Part shown: piece by piece, positions 34,619-41,558 of the stretch
Numbering within the stretch: position 1 is the stretch's first letter
Layout of the letters: each line of letters begins with the position of its first letter
Assembly: GCF_000935355.1 (NCBI RefSeq)
Contig: NZ_JXZC01000001.1
Coordinates: 434,001 to 498,000 of the forward strand
Direction: 5' to 3'
DNA length: 64,000 bases
Source of the DNA: Rossellomorea aquimaris
GTDB taxonomy: Bacteria; Bacillota; Bacilli; Bacillales; Bacillaceae_B
The notes under the pieces: model-generated
What the model saw: the letters and a program-made list of their open reading frames with translations, nothing else
Told to the model about the DNA's origin: nothing
Databases searched by the model: none
Made by a program: the position numbers and the translations under genes

Positions 34619-34710
34619 TAAAGGGGAGTAGCTGTAACAATAAAGTCGTCATTACAGAGTATATGACTCTCGGCTTTATTGACAACCATGTTGTTAGCGA
34701 GACCTTTACC
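34619..34710 (+). ncRNA. yybP-ykoY family (manganese) riboswitch
   Basis: Consensus parts in order: AAAGGGGAGTAGC, the ACAATAAAGTCGTCATTACAG block (ACAAAGTCGTCA consensus), GACTCTCGGCTTTATTGACA (CTCxCCGGCTTTGTTGACA consensus) and GTTAGCGAGACCTTTACC (GTTTAGCAAGACCTTTCC consensus). Closing helix P1 pairs TAAAGG (34619-34624) with CCTTTA (34703-34708). The family is an Mn2+ sensor that usually turns genes on. Mn specificity is inferred from family. Confidence 0.93.
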
Positions 34711-34723
34711 AGTTGGTGAAGGT
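34700..34723 (+). promoter_or_regulatory. Anti-aptamer/anti-terminator hairpin element
   Basis: ACCTTTACC (34702-34710, the P1 3' strand) can pair with GGTGAAGGT (34715-34723) across a 4-nt loop, with one G-U pair. That pairing competes with P1. When P1 is formed, GGTGAAGGT is free to pair with the terminator 5' arm instead. Confidence 0.7.
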
Positions 34724-34740
34724 ATATATATGTCTAAAAG

Positions 34741-34771
34741 AGACCTTTACCATTTCGGTAAAGGTCTTTTT
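34741..34771 (+). terminator. Riboswitch expression-platform terminator
   Basis: Perfect 11-bp stem AGACCTTTACC / GGTAAAGGTCT followed by TTTTTATTT. Its 5' arm is an exact 11-nt copy of the aptamer segment at 34700-34710. Confidence 0.93.
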
Positions 34772-34806
34772 ATTTATCACTTCAATTTGAAAGGAAGTAA
34801 TGGACA

Positions 34807-34944
34807 ATGAAAAAATTGAAAAATAACCTATCTCTATTAATCGAACAAAATAAAACGGAAATTCTGAATGATAAAAATGAGATGAACAAAATCGAAGAAA
34901 AAATAGATCAAAAACATACCTCAATAGAAAAGGAGAATTCATAA
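34807..34944 (+). CDS. FbpB-like small basic protein
   Basis: 45 residues: begins MKKLKNNLSLLIEQNKTEIL, continues NDKNEMNKIEEKIDQKHTSI. The pattern (basic start, then L-I-E-Q-N-K-x-E-I-L-x-D-x-x-x-M-x-x-I-E-x-x-I-x-x-K-H) is that of the Fur-regulated basic protein B family known in Bacillus as a small helper in iron sparing. GAAAGGAAG lies 9 nt before the ATG. Its stop overlaps the next start (TAATG), so the pair is coupled. Family is from memory; here the upstream control element is manganese-type. No Fur box was seen at the promoter. Confidence 0.65.
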   Translation: MKKLKNNLSLLIEQNKTEILNDKNEMNKIEEKIDQKHTSIEKENS

Positions 34945-35336
34945 TGATACTACGTAAATATATGTCGTTACTGGGTATAGGCTCTGCAAAAATCGATCTT
35001 GTTTTACCGAAAACCTCTTTTAAGCAAGGAGAACTCCTGCATGGATACTTCTTTCTGGAAGGAGGAATCATCGAACAAAAGCTGAGGCGGGTCGAATGCG
35101 ATTTGGTCATGCTTGATAAAAACGGAAAAGAAGAAAAAATCATTGATTCTACGACTGTTTTAAAATCAGATATTATTCAAGCTGAGGAGTGTAACAAACT
35201 CTCCTTTACGTATCGAATTCCAGAAACTCTCCCCTACTCTGAGGAAAACGGGATCCGCTACCTCTTCAAGACAAAACTGACATTCGATCAGGGTGTGGAA
35301 AGTTTGGATGAAGATTATATCACAATTGAACAGTGA
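34944..35336 (+). CDS. Single-domain Spo0M-like protein (paralog 2)
   Basis: 130 residues, again only the first arrestin-like half of Spo0M: LLGIGSAKIDLVLPKTSFKQG, LHGYFFLEGGIIEQKLRRVE and LTFDQGVESLDEDYITIE. Its ATG overlaps the stop of the FbpB-like gene, and AAAGGAG within that gene provides the ribosome site. It is the last gene of the riboswitch-controlled unit. Binding partner and function unknown; sporulation link inferred only from homology. Confidence 0.78.
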   Translation: MILRKYMSLLGIGSAKIDLVLPKTSFKQGELLHGYFFLEGGIIEQKLRRVECDLVMLDKNGKEEKIIDSTTVLKSDIIQAEECNKLSFTYRIPETLPYSEENGIRYLFKTKLTFDQGVESLDEDYITIEQ

Positions 35337-35373
35337 AGAAGGCTCCTTATGTTGAGCCTCCTTCCAGTATGTA

Positions 35374-35505
35374 TTATTTATCTTTCATTTCCTCGAGAAG
35401 TTCAATCATTCTTTCATTCTGCTCAATCATGGTTTGATTTTGCCTTCTGAATTTCGTGAAATCATATGAAAAGATTAATAGAAATATGACCAAAATGATA
35501 AGCAC
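35374..35505 (-). CDS. 43-residue single-pass membrane protein
   Basis: GTG start 7 nt after AGGAGG; MLIILVIFLLIFSYDFTKFR forms one membrane helix and its exit, followed by RQNQTMIEQNERMIELLEEM, an amphipathic Gln/Glu-rich helix likely to self-associate. Lies 11 bp downstream of the GNAT gene and in the same direction, so co-transcribed. Function unknown; too small for family assignment. Confidence 0.7.
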   Translation of the reverse strand: MLIILVIFLLIFSYDFTKFRRQNQTMIEQNERMIELLEEMKDK

Positions 35506-35516
35506 TCGATTGCCTC

Positions 35517-35939
35517 CTATTTCTTTTGTTTATAATAAACAATCTCCGGGTCCCCAGGGTCCAGGTTTTCAATCATTCCACTTTGTGAATAACCGTTTAC
35601 TTGAAATGTTTTTTGCATTTGTCTGTTTGATCGGTTAGTAGACGAGAAAATTTTATTTGTATTCGAAATTTCTTCAACATGTTTCAATAGTAAGGAGGCA
35701 TTACCCTTCCTTCTTTCATCCGGTGAAACAATGATGAGAGATACGAAAGTGTTATCGAAAAAGTGGGTGTTAAATAGAAGAAACCCGGCAGCAGCCTCCC
35801 CCTCTTTAACAACTAAACATCTCTTTTCCAGTATTGCCTCCTGGATTTGCTTATGTCTGCTTTCGTTTCCGATCACTTGACTATCAATTTGTATAAGAGA
35901 AGCCAAATCGTCTATATGCGCATATCCCACGTTTCTCAT
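35517..35939 (-). CDS. GNAT family N-acetyltransferase
   Basis: 140 residues. VSLIIVSPDERRKGNASLLLKHVEEI is the acetyl-CoA loop (R-x-x-G-x-A) and SSTNRSNRQMQKTFQVNGYSQSG motif B. Acceptor unknown. Preceded by a 45-residue membrane protein whose stop lies 8 nt from its start and followed by a 43-residue membrane protein, an unusual arrangement repeated nowhere else in the window. Confidence 0.85.
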   Translation of the reverse strand: MRNVGYAHIDDLASLIQIDSQVIGNESRHKQIQEAILEKRCLVVKEGEAAAGFLLFNTHFFDNTFVSLIIVSPDERRKGNASLLLKHVEEISNTNKIFSSTNRSNRQMQKTFQVNGYSQSGMIENLDPGDPEIVYYKQKK

Positions 35940-35946
35940 GACGCTC

Positions 35947-36084
35947 CTACTTTCTTTTCATTAAGAATAAGGAAATGAATACGATGATCAGCATTAGTAC
36001 AACCATTCCTATGATTAGTATTCCGGCATTTCCTATTGAAAAATAACTGTCATTATACCTGTATGTTTCACTTGATGCAGTCAA
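35947..36084 (-). CDS. 45-residue single-pass membrane protein
   Basis: TTG start 10 nt after AAAGGAG. A polar N-terminus with LTASSETYRYNDSYFSIGNA leads into one long membrane helix (ILIIGMVVLMLIIVFISLFL) and a short basic end MKRK. The stop overlaps the ribosome site of the GNAT gene, so it is part of the same operon. The TTG start is the weak point of the call. Confidence 0.55.
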   Translation of the reverse strand: MTASSETYRYNDSYFSIGNAGILIIGMVVLMLIIVFISLFLMKRK

Positions 36085-36104
36085 GTTGCATTGGCTCCTT
36101 TACA

Positions 36105-36128
36105 TAGAAAAAGACACCTGGGTGTCCT
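36105..36128 (-). terminator. Terminator after the 36139 GNAT gene
   Basis: GACACC / GGTGTC short stem with minus-strand TTTTTC. Confidence 0.75.
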
Positions 36129-36138
36129 TTGTTCGAAC

Positions 36139-36603
36139 TTAAAGAGTCTTTGACATCAAGACATTGGTCACTTCGAACCCTGTATTCTGGTACAAGGAAA
36201 GAGCCACTTTATTATGACCAAAAACATGCAGCGCGATTTTTGATATATCTTTTTCCCTCGCAAATGAGTCCAGGGACTTCAATGCTTCCTTTCCATAGCC
36301 CCGCCCTCTTTTGCTTTCATGAATCTTGATATCATAAATGAATGCTTCTTTACCGTCCTCATTTACATTAATCCATAATGTGCCTACGCCTTCCTGGTCT
36401 TCACCATCAATTAAAGTAAATATATAATGACCCTTTGACTCCAGTCCATCGGGCAGTAGTTGATTGAATTCGTTTTCCGCCTGCTCTAATGAAGTTTCCT
36501 TTTGGAAGTTACCGGCTTTCGTCTTTTCTGCCGCGTATTCTTTAATAGAATCTTGAAGCCAAAAAGTATATTCATGGTCTTTCATTGGTTGTAATAGAAT
36601 CAT
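36139..36603 (-). CDS. GNAT family N-acetyltransferase
   Basis: 154 residues. FIYDIKIHESKRGRGYGKEALKSL carries the acetyl-CoA R-G-x-G-x-G/K signature, and KIALHVFGHNKVALSLYQNTGFEV motif B. The N-terminal half (MKDHEYTFWLQDSIKEYAAEK) resembles the YjgM/YkkB group. Single gene. Acceptor unknown. Confidence 0.88.
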   Translation of the reverse strand: MILLQPMKDHEYTFWLQDSIKEYAAEKTKAGNFQKETSLEQAENEFNQLLPDGLESKGHYIFTLIDGEDQEGVGTLWINVNEDGKEAFIYDIKIHESKRGRGYGKEALKSLDSFAREKDISKIALHVFGHNKVALSLYQNTGFEVTNVLMSKTL

Positions 36604-36851
36604 TGAATGAGTGCCTCCTCTTAATAAACTATTTCCAGCGTTTCCTGATTTCCCTCACTACAGTCTATGGACGGTCCCAATGCGGTAGATTAGTTTGATA
36701 AGAAATTTTTGAACTTGGAATGAGTATTGAATATTCTATTCTTCTAGTTTACCATTATCAACCATTGCTTTCACCTGATAGTTAAATATTTTCACCATAA
36801 AGTAACATGCCTCCCCATGGGAGTTCCTATGGGAAGGGGATGTTGATATTA

Positions 36852-38120
36852 TTAAGATGAAGCTGTTACACTTTCATCTGCCAAACCTATTTCCTCTGGA
36901 TTAAGCTCTGAGGTGTGTGGAAGGGAACGTAAGGTTTTGTTTAAGATCCATACGAGGGAAATAAATAGAATCCCACCTGCACTCCCGATATATACAGACG
37001 TACTTCCGAATATTTCAGCAAGATAGCCGCCGATAAGGGATCCGAACGGCATAGCCATAGCTCCCAGGGAGGCTGTCACAGAGAAAATTCTGCCGAGCAA
37101 ATGCTGTGGAACGATTGATTGAAGAGCGGCACCCATGATGACATTGGTGGCCCCGATTGGAATCCAAGATAAGCCGAATAATAAAATGCTTAAGCCATTC
37201 ATAGTAATGAAGCCTGAAATCATCCAAGTAGTTCCACCCAGGAAGAACAAGACAATCGTAAGCTTGCCCAGCGGATAGCGCTCAAACCAGGATGCTCCGA
37301 TGGCTCCGATCAATGCACCTCCCGAGATTGCAGCTAAATATAGACCATATAATTCTGAACCACCTCTGTCATCGGCAAATGCCGGCAAAATGGCATAGAT
37401 GGAGCCGATGGCAAAGTTTGCCACGATGGACCCCAATAAAAATTTGGCTAGGTGGGATTTGAATACGATGGAAAAACCTTCAAATAGATCATTTTTGTAT
37501 TCTTCAAAGGCTGATCCAATAGATTGTTTTTCTTTTAATTTCGTTTCGGATTTCATATTAAGAAGACTGAACAAAATGGCTGCTGCAATAAATGTGACAA
37601 CGTCGATCATATAGAGGGTGATGGCGCCAACTAATGTGATGAGGATTCCGGCAAGGGCATTGAAGGCAAGATCCACTCCTTGAAAAGCAAAGGAGAACAG
37701 GGAATTACTTTTTACAAGTTGATCTTTTCTGACGATTCTCGGAAGGATGGCTGCCTGACCAGGGTAGGTGAATTGGTTTAGAGCAGAAATGATTGGCATG
37801 ATGATGAGTATGAACGAGACAGTTAAGAACTCCATAAAATGTGCCAATGGTATTAACATAACCAGGATTGCTTGAATGATTTGGGTTCTGACCAGCATTT
37901 TCTGAATCGGCCATTTATCAACCAGGGGACCCACGAGAAATTGTAAGGTTCCGGGCAATAAGGTAAGGAATCCGGCTAAGCCTGTATAAAAGACACTTCC
38001 TCCCAGCTCATAAACGAGCCACATGGCAGCCACATAATAGATGCTATCCCCCATATTCGTAACCAATCTTCCAAAGAACAATGAGGCAAAATTACGGTTT
38101 TTCATTAATAATTCTTTCAT
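36852..38120 (-). CDS. MFS efflux transporter (MDR type)
   Basis: 422 residues from the ATG at 38120 behind AAGGAG; the longer frame upstream covers the operator-like region. Twelve hydrophobic helices, FGRLVTNMGDSIYYVAAMWLV at the N-terminus and LVDKWPIQKMLVRTQII as the A-motif loop. Belongs to the DHA3 drug-efflux group common in Bacillus. Downstream of and likely controlled by the ArsR-like regulator at 38222. A GTAAAA-N4-TTTTAC dyad lies upstream. Substrate unknown. Confidence 0.87.
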   Translation of the reverse strand: MKELLMKNRNFASLFFGRLVTNMGDSIYYVAAMWLVYELGGSVFYTGLAGFLTLLPGTLQFLVGPLVDKWPIQKMLVRTQIIQAILVMLIPLAHFMEFLTVSFILIIMPIISALNQFTYPGQAAILPRIVRKDQLVKSNSLFSFAFQGVDLAFNALAGILITLVGAITLYMIDVVTFIAAAILFSLLNMKSETKLKEKQSIGSAFEEYKNDLFEGFSIVFKSHLAKFLLGSIVANFAIGSIYAILPAFADDRGGSELYGLYLAAISGGALIGAIGASWFERYPLGKLTIVLFFLGGTTWMISGFITMNGLSILLFGLSWIPIGATNVIMGAALQSIVPQHLLGRIFSVTASLGAMAMPFGSLIGGYLAEIFGSTSVYIGSAGGILFISLVWILNKTLRSLPHTSELNPEEIGLADESVTASS

Positions 38121-38185
38121 ACGAATTCTCTCCTTCAGACTGTAAATTTTTTTTAACCGTTTACGCAAAAAAATATTCCTGATCA

Positions 38186-38201
38186 GTAAAATAAATTTTA
38201 C
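38186..38201. promoter_or_regulatory. Second operator-like dyad (ArsR/MFS)
   Basis: GTAAAATAAATTTTAC has the inner arms GTAAAA-N4-TTTTAC of the long palindrome at 38863-38902. It lies 66-81 bp before the MFS start, between the two genes. Confidence 0.6.
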
Positions 38202-38221
38202 CGTTAGTCTAAAAAAAACCA

Positions 38222-38845
38222 TTAACGGTCTTTTTCTTCTTTCATTACTCTATTTTCATATTCAGATTCATCAACTTGGAAACCATAAGATGTAAGATAG
38301 TAATAGTTGGCGTCTGGATTGGATTTATTAACTTTTGCTATGTCTTGATATTCTTTTATTAGCTTGAAATATCCATCAATAAACGACTTAAATTGTTCTT
38401 CTGTCACTTTTAGTTCTAATGAAGTAGCAAGAATATTCCATTCAGACGGATCTTCGGGACCAGCCTGCTCAAAGGCTTCCGGTGGTGCTGATAATACCCT
38501 AGCCATTGTTCTGTCAAGCATTCCATACATCAAATGCCTCTTCGTCTCGGTAATTTCTTCTTTATGCGGAAGCATGCTTGAATCGGGATAAAAACCACTG
38601 GCGACAGATTGATAAAACTTTTGGACGATACCGTTCTTTTCTTCAGTTTTGACAATTTCAATCAAACCGAGCTTCTCTAATTCTTTTAAATGATAATGAA
38701 TGCGGGCTCTTGAGAGATCAAATATTTCAGATAACTGTTGACCGGTATAGGGTTTTTCCACTAATCGAATCATCAGTTGGACTCGAAATGGATCGCTGAG
38801 TGCTTTGAGTTGATCATATTCTTTAATGATGAACATTGATTTCAT
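38222..38845 (-). CDS. ArsR-type winged-helix regulator with long C-terminal region
   Basis: 207 residues from the ATG at 38845, 6 nt after AGGTG. N-terminal wHTH: QLKALSDPFRVQLMIRLVEKPYTGQQLSEIFDLSRARIHYHLKELEKLGLIEIVKTEEKNG (seen as consecutive helices), then a 120-residue tail that should hold the effector or dimer domain. Paired with the downstream MFS gene and facing an 18-bp inverted repeat. No Cys metal site. Likely represses itself and the exporter; effector unknown. Confidence 0.85.
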   Translation of the reverse strand: MKSMFIIKEYDQLKALSDPFRVQLMIRLVEKPYTGQQLSEIFDLSRARIHYHLKELEKLGLIEIVKTEEKNGIVQKFYQSVASGFYPDSSMLPHKEEITETKRHLMYGMLDRTMARVLSAPPEAFEQAGPEDPSEWNILATSLELKVTEEQFKSFIDGYFKLIKEYQDIAKVNKSNPDANYYYLTSYGFQVDESEYENRVMKEEKDR

Positions 38846-38862
38846 TTGTATCACCTGTCATG

Positions 38863-38902
38863 TTTATTCACACGGTAAAATTATTTTTACCGTGTGAATA
38901 AA
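38863..38902. promoter_or_regulatory. Long palindromic operator for the ArsR-like regulator
   Basis: Perfect 18-bp arms TTTATTCACACGGTAAAA / TTTTACCGTGTGAATAAA with a 4-bp centre, 18 bp upstream of the regulator start. The arms are far longer than chance and lack a T-tail, fitting an operator. Confidence 0.82.
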
Positions 38903-39070
38903 CTTTAACATCAACTGGTTATTTTATGCAATAGATATTTTACTTAAATTTCAATTTTTTTGAATCTTGTCCGAATTGGAAAATGTATTTTATGCCGGAC
39001 AGACTTAACTGGATGTGGTTTATTATGCTGATTTTCATCGGGATGAATCTTATCTTTGCTTTTACGTGCT

Positions 39071-39096
39071 CAAAAAAAGACCCAAGTCGGGTCCTG
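39071..39096 (-). terminator. Short terminator after the CDF gene
   Basis: GACCC / GGGTC hairpin with seven minus-strand T residues, 58-83 bp past the CDF stop. Apart from the operator and this hairpin, the 308-base gap 38846-39153 holds nothing I trust as a gene. Confidence 0.55.
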
Positions 39097-39153
39097 TTTC
39101 AAGTAGTTTATAAATGCAGCCTTTAGAAAAGAATCTGTGAAACCTCCTAATCA

Positions 39154-40059
39154 TTAATTCGGCTCCACATGTACATGCACATCGTACACTTCATGCTTCT
39201 TCATCAATTCTTTCTCTACAACGCTTGAAATATCATGTGCCTGCTTAATATCAAGTGTTGACCTTACTAAAATAACCACATCTACGACAGTGTTGTTCCC
39301 GTAGTTTCTCCCACGTATATCCTTAACCCCTTTGACACCAGGGATGGCTTCAATGGTCTCTTCGTATGCCTGAATCAATTGTTCATCAAACCCGTCTGTT
39401 AAATAGTGTGAAGCTTCCCGGAAAATATCCCATGCTGTTTTACATATTAAGAGACCTACAAAAACGGCCGTCAGAGGGTCTAACCAAGGAAGATAAAATT
39501 GGGCTCCAACAATTCCGACTACTGTTCCGATACTTACCCATGCATCTGAAAGATTATCCTTTGCAGCAGCCATAAGGGATTGACTGTTTATTTTTTCAGC
39601 CAATCTTTTGTTATAGCGATATACCAGGTACATGACGATAGCTGCCCCCACCCCTGTCCATGCTGAAAGAAGATCTGGTGATTGGCTTTTTCCGTCAAAT
39701 ACAGACTGTAAGGCGTTATATAGTACTTGAAGCCCTACAATCATCATAATGAATGAGGCAATTAGAGAGGCAACACTTTCTGCTTTCCAGTGACCATAGG
39801 GATGATCCTGGTCTGCAGGCTTTCTGGAATATTTTAGTCCAATAAGTACAGCAACAGAAGCCACAATGTCTGTCGCATTATTCAAGCCGTCTGCCTGTAA
39901 AGCTTCTGAATTGGCTGTGGTGCCAATGATAAATTTTAGTATTGATAAAACGATGTATGCAAGGATACTGATGATAGCTCCGCGTTCACCTAATTTTAAC
40001 TGATTATACTTTTCTTGATCCACTGGTTTAATCCTCCACACTTTAATTGTGTTTATCAT
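39154..40059 (-). CDS. Cation diffusion facilitator, MneS-like (probable Mn2+ exporter)
   Basis: 301 residues: six helices and a cytoplasmic domain (about 215-301, ending YDVHVHVEPN). The metal site lines read N-x-x-x-D in DGLNNATD (Asn60, Asp64) and D-x-x-x-D in DNLSD (Asp168, Asp172), the N-D-D-D type associated with Mn2+ selectivity, rather than the H-D-H-D of zinc transporters. Exports divalent metal with proton antiport. Mn assignment follows family knowledge. Single gene; no riboswitch seen upstream. Confidence 0.85.
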   Translation of the reverse strand: MINTIKVWRIKPVDQEKYNQLKLGERGAIISILAYIVLSILKFIIGTTANSEALQADGLNNATDIVASVAVLIGLKYSRKPADQDHPYGHWKAESVASLIASFIMMIVGLQVLYNALQSVFDGKSQSPDLLSAWTGVGAAIVMYLVYRYNKRLAEKINSQSLMAAAKDNLSDAWVSIGTVVGIVGAQFYLPWLDPLTAVFVGLLICKTAWDIFREASHYLTDGFDEQLIQAYEETIEAIPGVKGVKDIRGRNYGNNTVVDVVILVRSTLDIKQAHDISSVVEKELMKKHEVYDVHVHVEPN

Positions 40060-40229
40060 ATCAATTCGCTTTCATGTGGGTCTATAGCAACCTTCTTTAG
40101 TTCAGCTATCTTATTATGAAGAGGTTAAAAATGTTTTGTTAAGTAAACTTTTATGACTTCATAAAAAATAGGACAGCGAGTGCTGTCCTATTGATCTTGG
40201 AATTGTTGCTGCCTATGAATCTTTCGTTG

Positions 40230-40784
40230 TTAATCTACAATATCCGCTGAGAAACTAGGCTTTGTAAGGCCAGCTTCTTCATAAACGGCTGCCATTTTTT
40301 CTTCGAATGCAGCGAATTGTTCATCAGATTCTGTGTATTCTGCGTTCGCTTCATCTGAAAGGTTAGCAGCTCTGGTTTCATACGATTTTGCAAGATCATC
40401 TAACGCTCCTTGGATTTCTTCTTTTTTAGAATCAAGTGCGGCAGGAACTTCAAGAGCATGAACGTCTTCTGCTACAGTTGTAGCAGCTGCTTCTGCATCC
40501 GTTTTCAGTTTTGCAATTTCTTCATCGGATGGTTTATCTTCTTCCTTTGCTTTAGCTGCTTCAAATGCATAAATGGCCGAATCATTCGCATTTACCGTGT
40601 TGATAATCTCCATTTGATAGTCTAATAGAGCGCTTTTCATTTCCATCTCATCTGATTTTGCTTCTTCCTCTGTAGCTTCAGTGTTCGTTTCGGTTTCTTT
40701 TTCTTCGGTACTGCCTTCACTGTTGCATGCGGCAATAAATAAACTCATAGATAACAAGAAAAATGGTACCAATAATTTTTTCAT
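40230..40784 (-). CDS. Lipoprotein of unknown function
   Basis: 185 residues. Signal peptide MKKLLVPFFLLSMSLFIAAC with the lipobox FIAAC, then a Glu/Thr-rich acidic linker and a helical Ala/Glu-rich domain (ATTVAEDVHALEVPAALDSKKEE). Three consecutive ATG codons lie at 40784-40790; the innermost is best placed 8 nt after GGGGAGG. Tethered outside the membrane. Not recognised. Confidence 0.78.
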   Translation of the reverse strand: MKKLLVPFFLLSMSLFIAACNSEGSTEEKETETNTEATEEEAKSDEMEMKSALLDYQMEIINTVNANDSAIYAFEAAKAKEEDKPSDEEIAKLKTDAEAAATTVAEDVHALEVPAALDSKKEEIQGALDDLAKSYETRAANLSDEANAEYTESDEQFAAFEEKMAAVYEEAGLTKPSFSADIVD

Positions 40785-41070
40785 CATCATTTCCTCCCCT
40801 TTTTTGAGAACCTGCAATTACATATATTACCTTATTTCGTTTTATATGTAAACAAATGGATATTATTTTGTATTATTTGTAAAGAACTCAAATGTTGTCG
40901 GGGAAGTTAGTTACCATAATAATATTATTGCATTCTCTTTAGTGATGTTTCCTTTTCCGCGTTATTCAATCCATATCTGAAATCACAAATATATTCATAT
41001 TTAAAAAGAAATCGTGATTAACAGATGTTCTAAAAAAAGTATGAACAGTCCAATTATGACATGGAGACCG

Positions 41071-41160
41071 TTTCGCCGTTAAAATAGAAATTTCGCCGAT
41101 AAATGTATCAATTTCGCCGTTAAAATCAAAATATCGCCGATAAAATGTAAATATCGCCGA
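41071..41160. repeat. 20-21 bp tandem repeat, five units
   Basis: TTTCGCCGNTAAAAT-type units with the core TCGCCG at 41073, 41093, 41114, 41134 and 41154 (periods 20, 21, 20, 20). It lies in a 640-base non-coding gap (40791-41433) in which no gene was found. Confidence 0.85.
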
Positions 41161-41433
41161 TATCCATCTTATTTTCCAGTCAATCCAATGACAAATATAG
41201 ACAAATCAACACATTACTTTCGATTTAAGCAATCTATGCTTGGATTTATGTGAAGAGATGACATAATTTACACAAAAAATCATTATTTTATTCTTAATTC
41301 CCCCCATAATTCGTCTGAATTAGCATGCCACATCCTCGAATTAGGATCTTAAACACCAACCTGTATGTATTAAAATTAAACTTTTGGTTACGATGATTAT
41401 TAACAAAAGTCATATTTGGGGGTGCTTTTCTTG

Positions 41434-41514
41434 GTGAAAAAAGAATGTTCATGTGAACGCTGTAAGTGTAAAACGAAAAAAGAATGTGATTGTCCTTGTT
41501 GTTGCGAAAAATAA
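41434..41514 (+). CDS. 26-residue Cys-rich (metallothionein-like) peptide
   Basis: GTG start (or TTG three bases earlier), GGGGG 8-11 nt upstream. Nine of 26 residues are Cys and seven are Lys: the arrangement opens MKKECSCERCKCK, then TKKECDCPCCCEK. The C-x-C and C-C-C clusters are those of metallothioneins and predict binding of Zn, Cd, Cu or Ag. A strong terminator follows directly, so it is a complete transcription unit. No known family assigned; small enough to be missed by automatic annotation. Confidence 0.72.
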   Translation: MKKECSCERCKCKTKKECDCPCCCEK

Positions 41515-41558
41515 TATAAGCCCCTAAACTCCAATCGAGCTTAGGGGCTTATTCTTTT
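41515..41558. terminator. Terminator shared by Cys-rich gene and ACAD gene
   Basis: Perfect 12-bp stem ATAAGCCCCTAA / TTAGGGGCTTAT with a T-rich tail on the plus strand; convergent genes end on either side. Confidence 0.92.

Noticed and set aside
36661..36680. GGACGGTCCC as a further copy of the dispersed repeat
   Set aside because: It matches only part of the arm (GGACGGTCC is not GGACGGACCT) and has no partner.
36808..36842. Hairpin CCTTCCCAT / ATGGGGAGG past the MFS gene as a terminator
   Set aside because: The stem is reasonable, but no T-run follows on the minus strand.
38993..39127. 44-codon plus-strand ORF in the gap before the CDF gene
   Set aside because: No ribosome site, and it runs through the CDF terminator hairpin.
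41071..41160. CRISPR-like array
   Set aside because: The units are directly abutting 20-21 bp repeats without unique spacers and no cas genes are present; classed as a tandem repeat.
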